From JADKAV01 sp963818505 (lineage in GTDB: Bacteria; Actinomycetota; Actinomycetes; S36-B12; UBA10799), in contig CAWFSJ010000005.1 in assembly GCA_963818505.1 (NCBI GenBank), forward strand, positions 248,001-312,000: a DNA stretch of 64,000 nt, read 5' to 3'. Below the pieces are notes generated by a model. That model searched no databases and had not been told where the DNA came from. It worked only from the letters and a program-made list of their open reading frames with translations. A program made the translations under genes and the position numbers. Below, piece by piece: positions 1-9,037 of the stretch; positions within the stretch are counted from its first letter, which is position 1; each line of letters starts with the position of its first letter.

Positions 1-1249
1 GCGTGTTCGTGATCTCACACGCCACACTCGCGCCACTCGTCAGGTTGATCTTGTTGCCCGCAGCCACCGGCACCTCCACCCCACCAGGCACGGTCAGACA
101 CGACCAAGAACCCGGGGTGTAGTTGCCAGTTCCCGCCCCACCAACCTCGGACAGCACGTAGTCGATGCCGGAATAGACCCCGGCCGGCGTGGTGATGTCA
201 CCTGCCCTGCTGATGTCCTTGTCCGTCAACGGAGCAGCCTCAGTCGTCTGCGCCTTCAGCGTCCAGTCGCCCGGGGACTTGTCCCCGCCGCTGACCTTCT
301 TCTCCAGGCTCAACTGGGCCGTGTTCCGCTGATTCGTCAAGGTGCACGTGCCCTGACCGTCCTTCGGCACCGTCACGCTGTCACCGGTCTGCGTCACCCC
401 GGTCCCAGTGCACACCCAAGTGCCCGTGTAATTACCCGGACCCGACTCGGTCAACGCGTACGAGGTGCCCGCAAAGACCGGGGCGAACCCGTCGTTGTCA
501 CCCGCCACCGTGAAGTTCTTACCCTCCAACGGCGCCGCGGCCGTGGCCGTCAGGTTCCAGTCAACCGGACCCTTCGCACCATTGTCACCAGTCACCACCT
601 TCTTCAACCTCAACTCACCAGTGTCGCGCGTGTTCGTGATCTCACACGCCACACTCGCGCCACTCGTCAGGTTGATCTTGTTGCCCGCAGCCACCGGCAC
701 CTCCACCCCACCAGGCACGGTCAGACACGACCAAGAACCCGGGGTGTAGTTGCCAGTTCCCGCCCCACCAACCTCGGACAGCACGTAGTCGATGCCGGAA
801 TAGACCCCGGCCGGCGTGGTGATGTCACCTGCCCTGCTGATGTCCTTGTCCGTCAACGGAGCAGGCTCAGTCGTCTGCGCCTTCAGCGTCCAGTCGCCCG
901 GGGACTTGTCCCCGCCGCTGACCTTCTTCTCCAGGCTCAACTGGGCCGTGTTCCGCTGATTCGTCAAGGTGCACGTGCCCTGACCGTCCTTCGGCACCGT
1001 CACGCTGTCACCGGTCTGCGTCACCCCGGTCCCAGTGCACACCCAAGTGCCCGTGTAATTACCCGGACCCGACTCGGTCAACGCGTACGAGGTGCCCGCA
1101 AAGACCGGGGCGAACCCGTCGTTGTCACCCGCCACCGTGAAGTTCTTACCCTCCAACGGCGCCGCGGCCGTGGCCGTCAGGTTCCAGTCAACCGGACCCT
1201 TCGCACCATTGTCACCAGTCACCACCTTCTTCAACCTCAACTCACCAGT
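1..1249. repeat. 627-bp tandem repeat, two near-identical copies
   Basis: Bases 1-622 match 628-1249 with a period of 627 bp; reading across I find one substitution (C at 238 against G at 865). The period is 209 codons, so the repeat keeps frame inside the surface-protein gene. The array continues past the left edge, so copy number is unknown. Each unit encodes two different SpaA-like domains of roughly 98 and 111 residues. Confidence 0.95.
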
Positions 1250-2938
1250 TGGCTGGACGCAGGAGGTGAACTGCGCAGTGCCGATGCGGGTCTGCCTCGT
1301 GCCCCCGGTTCCGATGTGCATCTGGGTGTACCAGAAGGTGCACTCGTTCACGGGATCCACCGACATGGCGCTGTAGTCTCCCCATCGGAAGAACTCGTTG
1401 GTCTGCGATGCCACGCCGGTGAACATCCGGGTCTCTGGCTCGGAGAGTTGGTTCGCCGGGGATCCGACCCGCTGTCCCGTGTAGTTGATCGAGGGGAACA
1501 AGTCCGTGGCGTTGCTGATGCTGTAACCCAAGGCCATGTTGCCCTTGCCGTCCAACGCGGCGCTGCCCATCCAGCGGTAGTCGTTGCCGGCGGGGGCGAA
1601 GGTGTTCTGCTGGTGGATGTTCCAACTCGTCCCGGTAGAGCGCAGTTCGTACCAGCGCAGTGCTGCGGTGTTGTTCCCTGAATTGACGGTCTGGTTGGTG
1701 ACGAGCGCCTGGTGGTCGCCGAAGTTGCGGTACTGCAGACGCCACATGAGCCGGTTCGACAGGTCGTCAACCTTCACCGCCGTACCGGGCTGCGGGACGC
1801 ACGCTCGGAAGGTGGCACCGAAATTGCCCATACAGTTCGAACCGATATCGACGCTGAACGGGTCGGTGGGCAAGGTCTGGTCGAGGGTGAACGTCGAGTT
1901 GGGAGGGGTCGTCCAGTCGACATGGAAGTTGTACAACACGAGTCGGTCCTGGGCCCCGCCCTGGACCTGTGCATCGACCGACATCAGGAAGGGGTTGGGC
2001 GCACCCGCCGGCGGGGTGGTGGTGCCGTCCCAGTCGGCGGGCAGAATCCGCTGCTGGCGTGGGCCTCCACCAGAGGAGATGGTGAAGCGCTGGAAATTGG
2101 CTGGCGAACCGGTGAGCATGGCCGTCCGGTCGAACACAAAAGCACCAAGGGTCGAGCCCTCGTAGGTCGACATGTAGAGACCGTCGGGCCAGATGCCGAA
2201 CTTCTCATAGTCGGGGAATTCGGGCATGTCGAATGCATAGGTGAAATAGGTGCCCGTTGGATCGGGAGTCGTCGAGTAGGCGATGCACATCTGGTAGCGG
2301 CTTCCGCGAACAGAGAACTGGGCGAGCATCCACCGATCGGCGCCCTGATCGTAGAGCACGATCGGATCGCCGTCATTGGTCTCCCGACAGGGGGTTCCCG
2401 CCGGGAAGCCCGACCACAGGGCGTTGATGTTGGTCGGCCCGGCCAATGAAGTGCCCTGCTTGTCCCAGATCTGGTAGGTGATGTTGACCATCTGCACGTA
2501 GTGATTCGGCCCCACGTCCCCCACGGTGTCAGGCGGGAAGAACGGCGACTGCTGGCCCGCGTAACTATCGGCGGTACCGCCCGCGAACGAGTTGACGGGG
2601 ACCAGGTCCGCGGGTGCCTCTCCGACGATCTCACGCTGCGCCGGCCCACTGTCATTGGCCGCCTCAGGACGGTCCCCACCCCGAACGGTACCCGGGTCGG
2701 GCTGACCCTCAGGCACCTCGCCAGCGACGGGTGGCGCCGAGGAAACGGGCAGGTCCCGCAATGCCGGACTGATCGCGGCACTGACCGGGTCGCTGACCAT
2801 GTTCGGACCTGAGTCAGCGGCAGGTGATGCAGCCAGGGAAGCGGCGGGGCGAGGGACGGCCACTGCGGGGGTGGCCACCACAGCCGTCCCCAGAAGCGAC
2901 GCGGCGGTGAACCCGACCAGAAGAGCAGGAAAGTTCAC
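1..2938 (-). CDS. Secreted multi-domain repeat protein (3' end outside window)
   Basis: Partial gene running off the left edge; 979 complete codons are visible. A GTG start at 2938 is chosen because GGAGGACT lies just upstream and the protein begins with a good signal peptide (hydrophobic LLVGFTAASLLGTAVVAT, then an Ala-rich stretch). Residues up to about 560 form a secreted domain with many aromatic and Asp/Gly turns, including PDTVGDVGPNHYVQMVN, which suggests a beta-propeller-like fold; I do not recognise a named enzyme. From about residue 564 it enters a 209-residue repeat made of two prealbumin/SpaA-like domains, starting ELRLKKVVTGDNG and AQLSLEKKVSGGDKSPG, each with a YxLSE/YALTE motif and ending C-x-x-TN. 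Such domains are common stalks in actinobacterial surface proteins. Probably a cell-surface or secreted adhesin-like protein. The C-terminus, where a sortase signal might be, is not visible. Confidence 0.85.
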   Translation of the reverse strand, partial: MNFPALLVGFTAASLLGTAVVATPAVAVPRPAASLAASPAADSGPNMVSDPVSAAISPALRDLPVSSAPPVAGEVPEGQPDPGTVRGGDRPEAANDSGPAQREIVGEAPADLVPVNSFAGGTADSYAGQQSPFFPPDTVGDVGPNHYVQMVNITYQIWDKQGTSLAGPTNINALWSGFPAGTPCRETNDGDPIVLYDQGADRWMLAQFSVRGSRYQMCIAYSTTPDPTGTYFTYAFDMPEFPDYEKFGIWPDGLYMSTYEGSTLGAFVFDRTAMLTGSPANFQRFTISSGGGPRQQRILPADWDGTTTPPAGAPNPFLMSVDAQVQGGAQDRLVLYNFHVDWTTPPNSTFTLDQTLPTDPFSVDIGSNCMGNFGATFRACVPQPGTAVKVDDLSNRLMWRLQYRNFGDHQALVTNQTVNSGNNTAALRWYELRSTGTSWNIHQQNTFAPAGNDYRWMGSAALDGKGNMALGYSISNATDLFPSINYTGQRVGSPANQLSEPETRMFTGVASQTNEFFRWGDYSAMSVDPVNECTFWYTQMHIGTGGTRQTRIGTAQFTSCVQPTGELRLKKVVTGDNGAKGPVDWNLTATAAAPLEGKNFTVAGDNDGFAPVFAGTSYALTESGPGNYTGTWVCTGTGVTQTGDSVTVPKDGQGTCTLTNQRNTAQLSLEKKVSGGDKSPGDWTLKAQTTEPAPLTDKDISRAGDITTPAGVYSGIDYVLSEVGGAGTGNYTPGSWSCLTVPGGVEVPVAAGNKINLTSGASVACEITNTRDTGELRLKKVVTGDNGAKGPVDWNLTATAAAPLEGKNFTVAGDNDGFAPVFAGTSYALTESGPGNYTGTWVCTGTGVTQTGDSVTVPKDGQGTCTLTNQRNTAQLSLEKKVSGGDKSPGDWTLKAQTTEAAPLTDKDISRAGDITTPAGVYSGIDYVLSEVGGAGTGNYTPGSWSCLTVPGGVEVPVAAGNKINLTSGASVACEITNT

Positions 2939-3082
2939 GGAGTCCTCCAAGACGCGGTGGCGAAGACCAAAACCTAGCCCGGGCGCAGTGGTCTTAGTGT
3001 GCTGAGTGGCACCCAAACCGATCAAGGGGCCCAACTGCCGGGTCGCGGGAAGCAGACTCACCGAACTAACTGTCCAGTTCGG

Positions 3083-3155
3083 TGCCCCCAGTAGGACTCG
3101 AACCTACAACCTACGGATTAAAAGTCCGCAGCTCTGCCAATTGAGCTATAGGGGC
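3083..3155 (-). tRNA. trnK: tRNA-Lys (anticodon TTT)
   Basis: The reverse strand folds into a full cloverleaf: acceptor GCCCCTA pairs with TGGGGGC, the D arm is TAGCTCAATTGGCAGAGCT, the anticodon loop is CTTTTAA between GCGGA and TCCGT, and the T arm contains GGTTCGAGTCC. The discriminator base is A at 3083. The CCA end is not encoded (CCG follows). Confidence 0.97.
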
Positions 3156-3234
3156 GGTGATGCCCCTTGAGTCTACGGGAGCCGACCGTCCCAACTTGCC
3201 GGTGGCGCTGCCCAACCACGCATCGTGCGCCCTG

Positions 3235-3302
3235 GTTAGAGGTTGTGCTGTTGGTTAGCGAAAACACGCGTTGAAACGCTAACCAACAGCACAACCTCTA
3301 AC
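3235..3302. repeat. Long inverted repeat, family A copy 1
   Basis: Perfect 26-bp arms (3235-3260 and 3277-3302) around a 16-nt loop that contains CACGCGTT. The arm starts GTTAGAGGTTGTGCTG. A second copy of the same 68-nt length lies at 48254-48321. Both sit in intergenic regions from which the flanking genes are transcribed outward (here tRNA-Lys leftward, VOC gene rightward), so this family does not look like a plain terminator. Confidence 0.95.
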
Positions 3303-3347
3303 GAACGCGTCCGGCCGGCCAAAGCCGCAACGCGGTAGCGTGCCACC

Positions 3348-3698
3348 GTGCAGATCATCGACATCGTCACCGTGTTCGACGCAGCCGACATCGAGACCGA
3401 GAGTGCCTTCTGGGCTGCGCTGACCGAGGGGAGCGTCGAGAAGGTGGACGACTGGCACAGCATCCGCACGGCGACGGGGCGCCGCCTTGCCGTGCAACTC
3501 GCCCCCGGCCACACCCCGCCCGAGTGGCCCGACGGCAACCCCCAGCAGATACACGTGGACCTCTGGGTCGAGGACATCGAGGCTTCGGAACAAGCGGTGC
3601 TGGCACTGGGTGCGCGGCTGCTCAAGGCCGTGGACGATGAGCAGTTCCGCGTCTACGCCGACCCAGCGGGGCACCCTTTCTGCCTCTGCTGGCACTGA
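3348..3698 (+). CDS. VOC (glyoxalase-like) family protein
   Basis: A 116-residue single-domain protein of the vicinal-oxygen-chelate fold. It opens IVTVFDAADIETESAFWAAL and ends YADPAGHPFCLCWH, the typical closing strand of a VOC module; IHVDLWVEDIEAS marks the second half. The substrate is unknown. The GTG start at 3348 lies 6 nt after TAGCGT, a plausible -10 box, so the message may be leaderless. It is preceded by the long hairpin at 3235-3302. It stands alone and converges on the hydratase gene downstream. Confidence 0.8.
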   Translation: MQIIDIVTVFDAADIETESAFWAALTEGSVEKVDDWHSIRTATGRRLAVQLAPGHTPPEWPDGNPQQIHVDLWVEDIEASEQAVLALGARLLKAVDDEQFRVYADPAGHPFCLCWH

Positions 3699-3710
3699 AC
3701 GCCCACGGCC

Positions 3711-4745
3711 TCAGCGAGGGATCAAAGCCCAGACATCGAGGTCGAGCAGAACACCGGGGGCGTACTTCCCATCCTCCCCGCGCAGGGTCATCGACTCGTC
3801 CCGACCCTTCGTGCCCACCAGTCGCAAGCGCAGCGCACCGACCCCGGGAGCAGCGGTTTCGGCCTTGTCCAAGACCTCCGACCACGCGTACACCGTGTCG
3901 TCCGCGAAGGCCGGAGACGCGTGTGCGCCGGCGTTGATCGCCGCAATCAGCTGGGCATTCGCCAGTCCGTTGAACGACAGAGCGCGCGCCATGGAGATGA
4001 TGTGCCCGCCGTAGATCAACCGTCGGCCGTCGGGGCGGGCTTCGGTGTTGAAGTGCACCTTGGCGGTGTTCTGCCAAAGGCGCGTGGCCAACATGTGCTC
4101 AGGATCCGTGAGGGTCACCCCATCGACGTGGTCGATCTTCTCGCCCACCGCGTAGTCGTCGAAGCGGTGCGGCTCACCGGCGGCCACCGTGTCGTAGTTG
4201 GAGAAGTCCAGACCAGCCGGGACGACCAGGTGTGCCGGGTCCACGACCTTGGCCAGGTCGGGCAGCACCGTCTCCGGCGCCGGTGCATCGACGTCGCGCT
4301 TGTGAACCATCACCCAACGCGCCCACTCGATCGCGACCTCGTCGCGCTGGTTGGTCGCGACCGACCGCACGTAGACGACACCGCTCTTGCCGTTGGAGTT
4401 CTGTTTGAGCCCGATCACTGTGGAGCGCGTGCGCAGGGTGTCGCCGGGCACGACGGCGCGGTGGAAGCGACCCTCGGCGTATCCGAGGTTGGCGACCGCG
4501 TTCAGCGAGATGTCCGGAACGGTCTTGCCGAAAGCGATGTGGAAACCGATGAGCTCTTCGACGGGGTGCGGTTCGAGTCCCACCGAGGCAGCGAACGCCG
4601 CCGACGACGGAATCGAGAAGCGGGTCGGGTACAGCGAGCCGTAGACCGCCCGATCGCCTTCGGTCACCGTGCGCGGGGTGGCGTGATCGATGACCTGGCC
4701 GATGGTGAAGTCCTCGAAGAAGTTGCCGGGGTTCGTCTTGCTCAT
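3711..4745 (-). CDS. mch: Mesaconyl-CoA hydratase (MaoC-type, two hot-dog domains)
   Basis: 344 residues, the usual length for mesaconyl-CoA hydratase (also called beta-methylmalyl-CoA dehydratase), which interconverts mesaconyl-CoA and methylmalyl-CoA in the ethylmalonyl-CoA pathway. Family-like stretches are KTNPGNFFEDFTIGQ near the N-terminus, FGKTVPDISLNAVANLGYAE around residue 95 and WARWVMVHKRD around residue 150, followed by a second MaoC-like half. The assignment comes from recalled resemblance to proteobacterial Mch; any MaoC dehydratase would share the fold. The ATG at 4745 follows TAGTTT by 6 nt, suggesting a leaderless transcript. The MeaA-type mutase at 40917-42905 would act in the same pathway. 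Confidence 0.82.
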   Translation of the reverse strand: MSKTNPGNFFEDFTIGQVIDHATPRTVTEGDRAVYGSLYPTRFSIPSSAAFAASVGLEPHPVEELIGFHIAFGKTVPDISLNAVANLGYAEGRFHRAVVPGDTLRTRSTVIGLKQNSNGKSGVVYVRSVATNQRDEVAIEWARWVMVHKRDVDAPAPETVLPDLAKVVDPAHLVVPAGLDFSNYDTVAAGEPHRFDDYAVGEKIDHVDGVTLTDPEHMLATRLWQNTAKVHFNTEARPDGRRLIYGGHIISMARALSFNGLANAQLIAAINAGAHASPAFADDTVYAWSEVLDKAETAAPGVGALRLRLVGTKGRDESMTLRGEDGKYAPGVLLDLDVWALIPR

Positions 4746-4827
4746 AAGCCGAAACTATCGCGCCGGTTGGTGGGGGTGTTTGGGTGTCCCGGTCGTGACT
4801 GCCGACGCGCGACCGTTGGGGTTCTCA

Positions 4828-4936
4828 GGCAACGAAACCGCCAGATTTCCACACAGCTCCCCGACGCGTTAGGGCCCCCGATCAACCTTTGCGGTTTCCG
4901 GGCAACCAAACCGCCCGATTTCCACAAAGCTTCCCC
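4828..4936. repeat. Imperfect direct repeat in divergent intergenic region
   Basis: Two copies of a roughly 36-bp motif, GGCAACGAAACCGCCAGATT onward at 4828 and GGCAACCAAACCGCCCGATT onward at 4901, 73 bp apart with a handful of mismatches. They lie between the divergent hydratase and GMC oxidoreductase genes. Function unknown; decayed repeat or regulatory sites are both possible. Confidence 0.7.
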
Positions 4937-5003
4937 CCAGCCCCATCCCCAGCACCCGCCCGGCGACGCCCCTTGCCACCGGCAGCAACCGCCTGTTACC
5001 GTC

Positions 5004-5019
5004 GTATAGCGAACGATAC
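5004..5019. promoter_or_regulatory. Possible operator/promoter of the GMC oxidoreductase gene
   Basis: GTATAGCGAACGATAC has outer GTAT/ATAC symmetry and lies about 15 nt before the GTG start, just ahead of the ribosome site AAAGGAGAG (about 5023-5031). It is AT-rich against its surroundings and could hold the -10 region and a binding site for the downstream TetR protein. Inference only. Confidence 0.3.
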
Positions 5020-5034
5020 ATAAAGGAGAGTTCT

Positions 5035-6606
5035 GTGAAGGAGTACGACTACGTCATCGTCGGGGCAGGGTCGGCCGGTTGTGTGCTGGCCGGGCGCCTA
5101 TCGGAGCAGCCCGACGTCACCGTGGGCCTCGTGGAAGCAGGTGGGTCCAACCGGTCGCTGGGCGTGCGTATCCCGGCCGCGTTCCCCAAACTCTTCCTGA
5201 CCGATCGCGACTGGAAGTACTACTCCGACCCCGAGCCGGGCCTCAACGGCCGCGAGATCTTCATGCCGCGCGGCAAGATGATCGGCGGATCGTCCTCGAT
5301 GAACGCGATGCTCTTCGTGCGTGGCAACGCAGAGGACTTCGACGGATGGGCCAAGGCCGGCGCGACGGGTTGGTCCTACGACGAGGTGCTCCCCTACTTC
5401 AAGCGGATGGAGTCGTTCGCCCGCGGTGGTAACGAGTACCGCGGTGCGGATGGGCCCCTGTTCGTCAACGACCACCGCAGCCGCACCGGCATCACCGAAC
5501 TCATGGTGCAGGCGGCACAGCAGGCAGGCCTGCGGTTCAACCCCGACTACAACGGGGCCAGCCAGGAGGGCGTTAGCTACCTGCAGGTCAACCAGAAGGG
5601 CGGCAACCGCTGGTCGGCAGCCGAAGCCTGGTTGCGCCCTGCGCTGTCCCGGAACAACCTGTCGATCCACCCGAACCACCAGGTGCTTAAGGTCGAGATC
5701 GTCGACGGCCGCGCGGTCGGCGTCTGGGTCGTCGGGCCCAAAGGACCTGAACTCGTCCGCGCGCGCCGGGAGGTCATCCTGAGCGCTGGCGCAATTGGCA
5801 CGCCGCAACTGCTCATGCTGTCGGGCATCGGATCGGCTGCCGACCTCCAACAACTAGGGATCGACGTCGTGGTGGACAACCCGCACGTCGGCGACCACTA
5901 CCAGGACCATCCGTTCTTCGTGCTCAACTGGGAGACCTCCGCGAAGGGCACGCTGGCGGAGGCGGAGAGTGTCAAGCAACTGCTGAATTACGCGGTCATG
6001 GGCAAGGGTCTGCTGACTTCGACCGTCGCGGAAGGCACCGCGTTCCTGAAGACGAACTCGCAACTGCCCGCCCCTGATCTGCAGCTGCATTTTGGAGCTG
6101 CGTACTTCCACAACCACGGTTTCGACACCCACCCGAACCCCGCGTTCGCGATCGCTCCGACGCTGGTGGCGCCGCAAAGCCGAGGCAGGATGCGCCTGCG
6201 CAGCGCGAACCCCGAAGAGCACCCGAGCATCGTCGGGAACCACTTGACTGAGAAGGCCGACCTCGACGCAATGGTCGCCGGTGTTGAGTTGGCGCGCGAG
6301 ATCGCGGCTCAGTCGTCTCTGACTGCTGTGCGGGGCGTCGAGATCCATCCCGGCCCGCAGGCTTCGGACCGGGCCAGCATCGAGCATGCTCTGCGCTCGG
6401 AGACCGAACTGATCTACCACCCCACCAGCACTGCCCGGATGGGTGTTGAGGGCGATTCGGTCGTCAGTCCAGAACTGCGCGTGTATGGCGTTACGGGCCT
6501 TCGCGTGGTTGACGCTTCGGTCTTCCCCACCATCCCGCGGGGCAACACGAACGCCGCCACGTACATGGTGGCTGAGAAGGCTTCGGACCTGATTGCGGGC
6601 CGTTGA
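5035..6606 (+). CDS. GMC-family FAD-dependent oxidoreductase (choline dehydrogenase-like)
   Basis: 523 residues, normal for glucose-methanol-choline oxidoreductases. The N-terminal Rossmann motif is DYVIVGAGSAGCVLAGRL followed by VEAGG; the first GMC signature is PRGKMIGGSSSMNAMLFVRG around residue 80-100; the C-terminal domain has IYHPTSTARMG and PRGNTNAATYMVAEKASDLI. It oxidises an alcohol using FAD; the substrate is not predictable. GTG start with the good ribosome site AAAGGAGAG. A TetR regulator gene starts 26 nt downstream on the same strand and may control it. Confidence 0.9.
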   Translation: MKEYDYVIVGAGSAGCVLAGRLSEQPDVTVGLVEAGGSNRSLGVRIPAAFPKLFLTDRDWKYYSDPEPGLNGREIFMPRGKMIGGSSSMNAMLFVRGNAEDFDGWAKAGATGWSYDEVLPYFKRMESFARGGNEYRGADGPLFVNDHRSRTGITELMVQAAQQAGLRFNPDYNGASQEGVSYLQVNQKGGNRWSAAEAWLRPALSRNNLSIHPNHQVLKVEIVDGRAVGVWVVGPKGPELVRARREVILSAGAIGTPQLLMLSGIGSAADLQQLGIDVVVDNPHVGDHYQDHPFFVLNWETSAKGTLAEAESVKQLLNYAVMGKGLLTSTVAEGTAFLKTNSQLPAPDLQLHFGAAYFHNHGFDTHPNPAFAIAPTLVAPQSRGRMRLRSANPEEHPSIVGNHLTEKADLDAMVAGVELAREIAAQSSLTAVRGVEIHPGPQASDRASIEHALRSETELIYHPTSTARMGVEGDSVVSPELRVYGVTGLRVVDASVFPTIPRGNTNAATYMVAEKASDLIAGR

Positions 6607-6632
6607 CGGGCGTCCTGCAGGAGGATGGACGT

Positions 6633-7214
6633 GTGACCGGATCCTCGACACCGACTCAAGCCCCCGCCTCCGAGCGCATCCTCGAGGCGGTGATCGACGG
6701 GCTTCAGGCGCTGGACCCGAACGCCTTGACGATCCAGCAGGTGTGCACCCGGGCCGGCGTCAAGGCGCCCACCGTCTACTACCACTACGGCAACAAGGAC
6801 GGGCTCATCGAGGCGGCCATCGACTCGCTCACGGCCCGCTGGATAGCCCAGCTGGATGCGATCGTCGATCGAAGCGGAAGCCTGGACCAGACCATGGCCC
6901 AGACGGTGTCCGGCTGGAAGTTGATGATCACCTCCGATGAGCGGCCCTTCGCTGTCTTCGTCTGGGTCGCCATGTGGTCACCGGAATCCAGGGTGGCCTT
7001 GCTGCGCGCGCGCGAGCATGCGCAGGCTTTGATCCTGGAGGCTCTGGTTCAGTACCTCGGCCCGATCCCGGAAGCTGACGGGCTGTCCGGCATGCTGCTG
7101 GATGGGGTGATCGGCGTGGCCGTCGAGTACCAGCTCGACGGGGACCAGGATGCTCTTGACCGCCGGCTTGCCACCCTCATCAGCGTCGTACAACGGATGG
7201 CTACCTCGCAGTGA
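6633..7214 (+). CDS. TetR family transcriptional regulator
   Basis: 193 residues. The N-terminal helix-turn-helix reads TIQQVCTRAGVKAPTVYYHY followed by GNKDGLIEAAI, the classic TetR pattern. The C-terminal ligand domain is unassigned. The GTG at 6633 is preferred over an earlier in-frame TTG at 6603 because GGAGG lies 8 nt before it. It follows the GMC oxidoreductase closely, and the next gene on the strand is the WS/DGAT acyltransferase, so it may regulate either. Confidence 0.9.
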   Translation: MTGSSTPTQAPASERILEAVIDGLQALDPNALTIQQVCTRAGVKAPTVYYHYGNKDGLIEAAIDSLTARWIAQLDAIVDRSGSLDQTMAQTVSGWKLMITSDERPFAVFVWVAMWSPESRVALLRAREHAQALILEALVQYLGPIPEADGLSGMLLDGVIGVAVEYQLDGDQDALDRRLATLISVVQRMATSQ

Positions 7215-7394
7215 ACACGACCATCCCCACCCGACCCGTCGAACTCGAATCAGACGCTGATGTGGTTCATACTGCGCTAGTGCTGGACAGGCCGCCGGGA
7301 GCACGATGCAGGTGCCCGGCAGCCCTTGCCGCGGTCGCTGACGATCGCAAAGAACGCCCGCTCACCACGGGTTGAACCGAGGGAGAACAAGACG

Positions 7395-8846
7395 ATGAAT
7401 GTCCCGGTAGCGTCCGGCGATCTCACGTGGCTGCTCATGGACCGGCCCAACGCCTTGATGTACGTCAATGGCGTGCTGCAGCTTGCCCACACCCCCGACT
7501 GGGACGACGTGGAACAGGTCCTGCAGGAGCGGCTCATCGAGCGCTTCCCGGTGTTCAGCCGGCGCGCGGCCAAGGTTGACGGCGAATGGGTGTGGCAGGA
7601 CGATCCGGACTTCTCGTTGAAGCGTCACATCCGCAAGATCACCCTTCCCGAGCCGGGCACGGATCAACAGGCTCAGGAGTACATTTCGACTCGGGCCAGT
7701 GAGCCCTTCGACTCCTCGATGCCTCTGTGGGAAATGGACTTCATCGAGGGCATTGACTCGTCTGACAAGGCCATGGTGCTCGCAAGGTTCCACCACGGAA
7801 TCGCCGACGGGGTTCGGCTGGTGCAGGTGTTGCTCAGCCTTCTGGACCCGCTTTCCGAGGATGCGGTACCGGCTGCGGTCGGACGCTCCGGCAAACGCAC
7901 GGGCCCCGCCGATGTCGCCAAGAACGCCGCTCGCACGGTCGTCGATTCAGCCACGGATGTCGTCAGCGGCATCGGCTCGGCCATCGTCAGCGCGCCGGGT
8001 TGGGTGACCGGACGTCGACCGTCGCTGTCGCAGGGCTGGGTCCATCTGCGCCAGCCGAGCAGGATCGTTGACGCCGCGTCCAAGGTCTCGTCCGAGGACA
8101 ACATGCTGGTCAACAGCTGGCGCTCGGTCGGACGATTGACACTGTCCGGCAAGTCGGTCAACACCGTTTGGAGCGGCACCGCGGGCGTTGAGAAACAGGT
8201 GTCCTGGGTTTCCGGGCTGCAGCTGACCCGCGTGCGTGACATCGGGAAGGCCAACACCGTCACCATCAATGACGTCATGCTCAGCGCAGTTTCGCTGGGC
8301 GTCACCGAGTACCTCAGCCGCAAAGGCGCGTCGTCGGTGGACCAGATCTCATGGTTGATCCCCATCTCGCTCAAACCGATCGATGCTGAGATCCCTGAGG
8401 ACCTCGGCAACCACTTCGCCGTCGTGATGCTGCCGATGCCGCTTGGTATCCGAGAACCGAAGAAGCTTCTGCGCGAGATGCACGCCCGCATGAACCGGAT
8501 CAAGAACAGCGCCGAACCCATGATTCTTTACGGCGTCCAGCGCGTCGTGGCAGAGACACCTCCGGCCGTGTCCGTGAGGCTCACCAACTTCGTGGCCAAC
8601 AAGACGGTGGGAATCATCACGAACGTGCCCGGGCCCCGGGCACCGATGGCGCTGGCCGGCGCCGAGGTCACCGGCATCATGGGCTGGGTGCCGACCTCCG
8701 GTGACCAACCCTTGGGGATCTGCATCTTCAGCTACAACGGTGAGGTCAACATCGGGATTCTCGCCGACGCCGGGCTCGTGCCCGACCCCCACCTGCTGGC
8801 CGAACTCATCGAGCAGGCGTTGGACGACCTCGCGGTCACGCTCTAG
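7395..8846 (+). CDS. Wax ester synthase/diacylglycerol acyltransferase (WS/DGAT)
   Basis: 483 residues, typical of the bacterial WS/DGAT family that makes triacylglycerol or wax esters from acyl-CoA for storage. The N-terminus has LLMDRPNALMYVNGVLQL, and the catalytic motif HHxxxDG is seen as HHGIADG at about residue 135. The C-terminal half has the NDVMLSAVS and ITNVPGPRAPMALAGAEV stretches typical of the family. The ATG at 7395 is chosen over an upstream in-frame codon because GAGGGAGAA precedes it. Whether it prefers diacylglycerol or fatty alcohols cannot be told. Confidence 0.92.
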   Translation: MNVPVASGDLTWLLMDRPNALMYVNGVLQLAHTPDWDDVEQVLQERLIERFPVFSRRAAKVDGEWVWQDDPDFSLKRHIRKITLPEPGTDQQAQEYISTRASEPFDSSMPLWEMDFIEGIDSSDKAMVLARFHHGIADGVRLVQVLLSLLDPLSEDAVPAAVGRSGKRTGPADVAKNAARTVVDSATDVVSGIGSAIVSAPGWVTGRRPSLSQGWVHLRQPSRIVDAASKVSSEDNMLVNSWRSVGRLTLSGKSVNTVWSGTAGVEKQVSWVSGLQLTRVRDIGKANTVTINDVMLSAVSLGVTEYLSRKGASSVDQISWLIPISLKPIDAEIPEDLGNHFAVVMLPMPLGIREPKKLLREMHARMNRIKNSAEPMILYGVQRVVAETPPAVSVRLTNFVANKTVGIITNVPGPRAPMALAGAEVTGIMGWVPTSGDQPLGICIFSYNGEVNIGILADAGLVPDPHLLAELIEQALDDLAVTL

Positions 8847-9037
8847 TCGCCTGTTTCCCGCTTCGCGTCCGACTGGGGCCCGCGGGCTCAAACCCTCGGA
8901 ACTGGTTGATCAAGAGGGACCGCCAACCAATTCGGTACTCAGATCGGCTCTTCTGAGCAGATGCGGGTGGAGCTCGCACTGGCCGAGCGAACCGGCAACC
9001 TACGCGCCGGAAACCAAAACGGGTTCGCAGCGCCCGC

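Noticed and set aside
1..1249. CRISPR array
   Set aside because: The repeat units are 627 bp, contiguous and coding; there are no short repeats with unique spacers.
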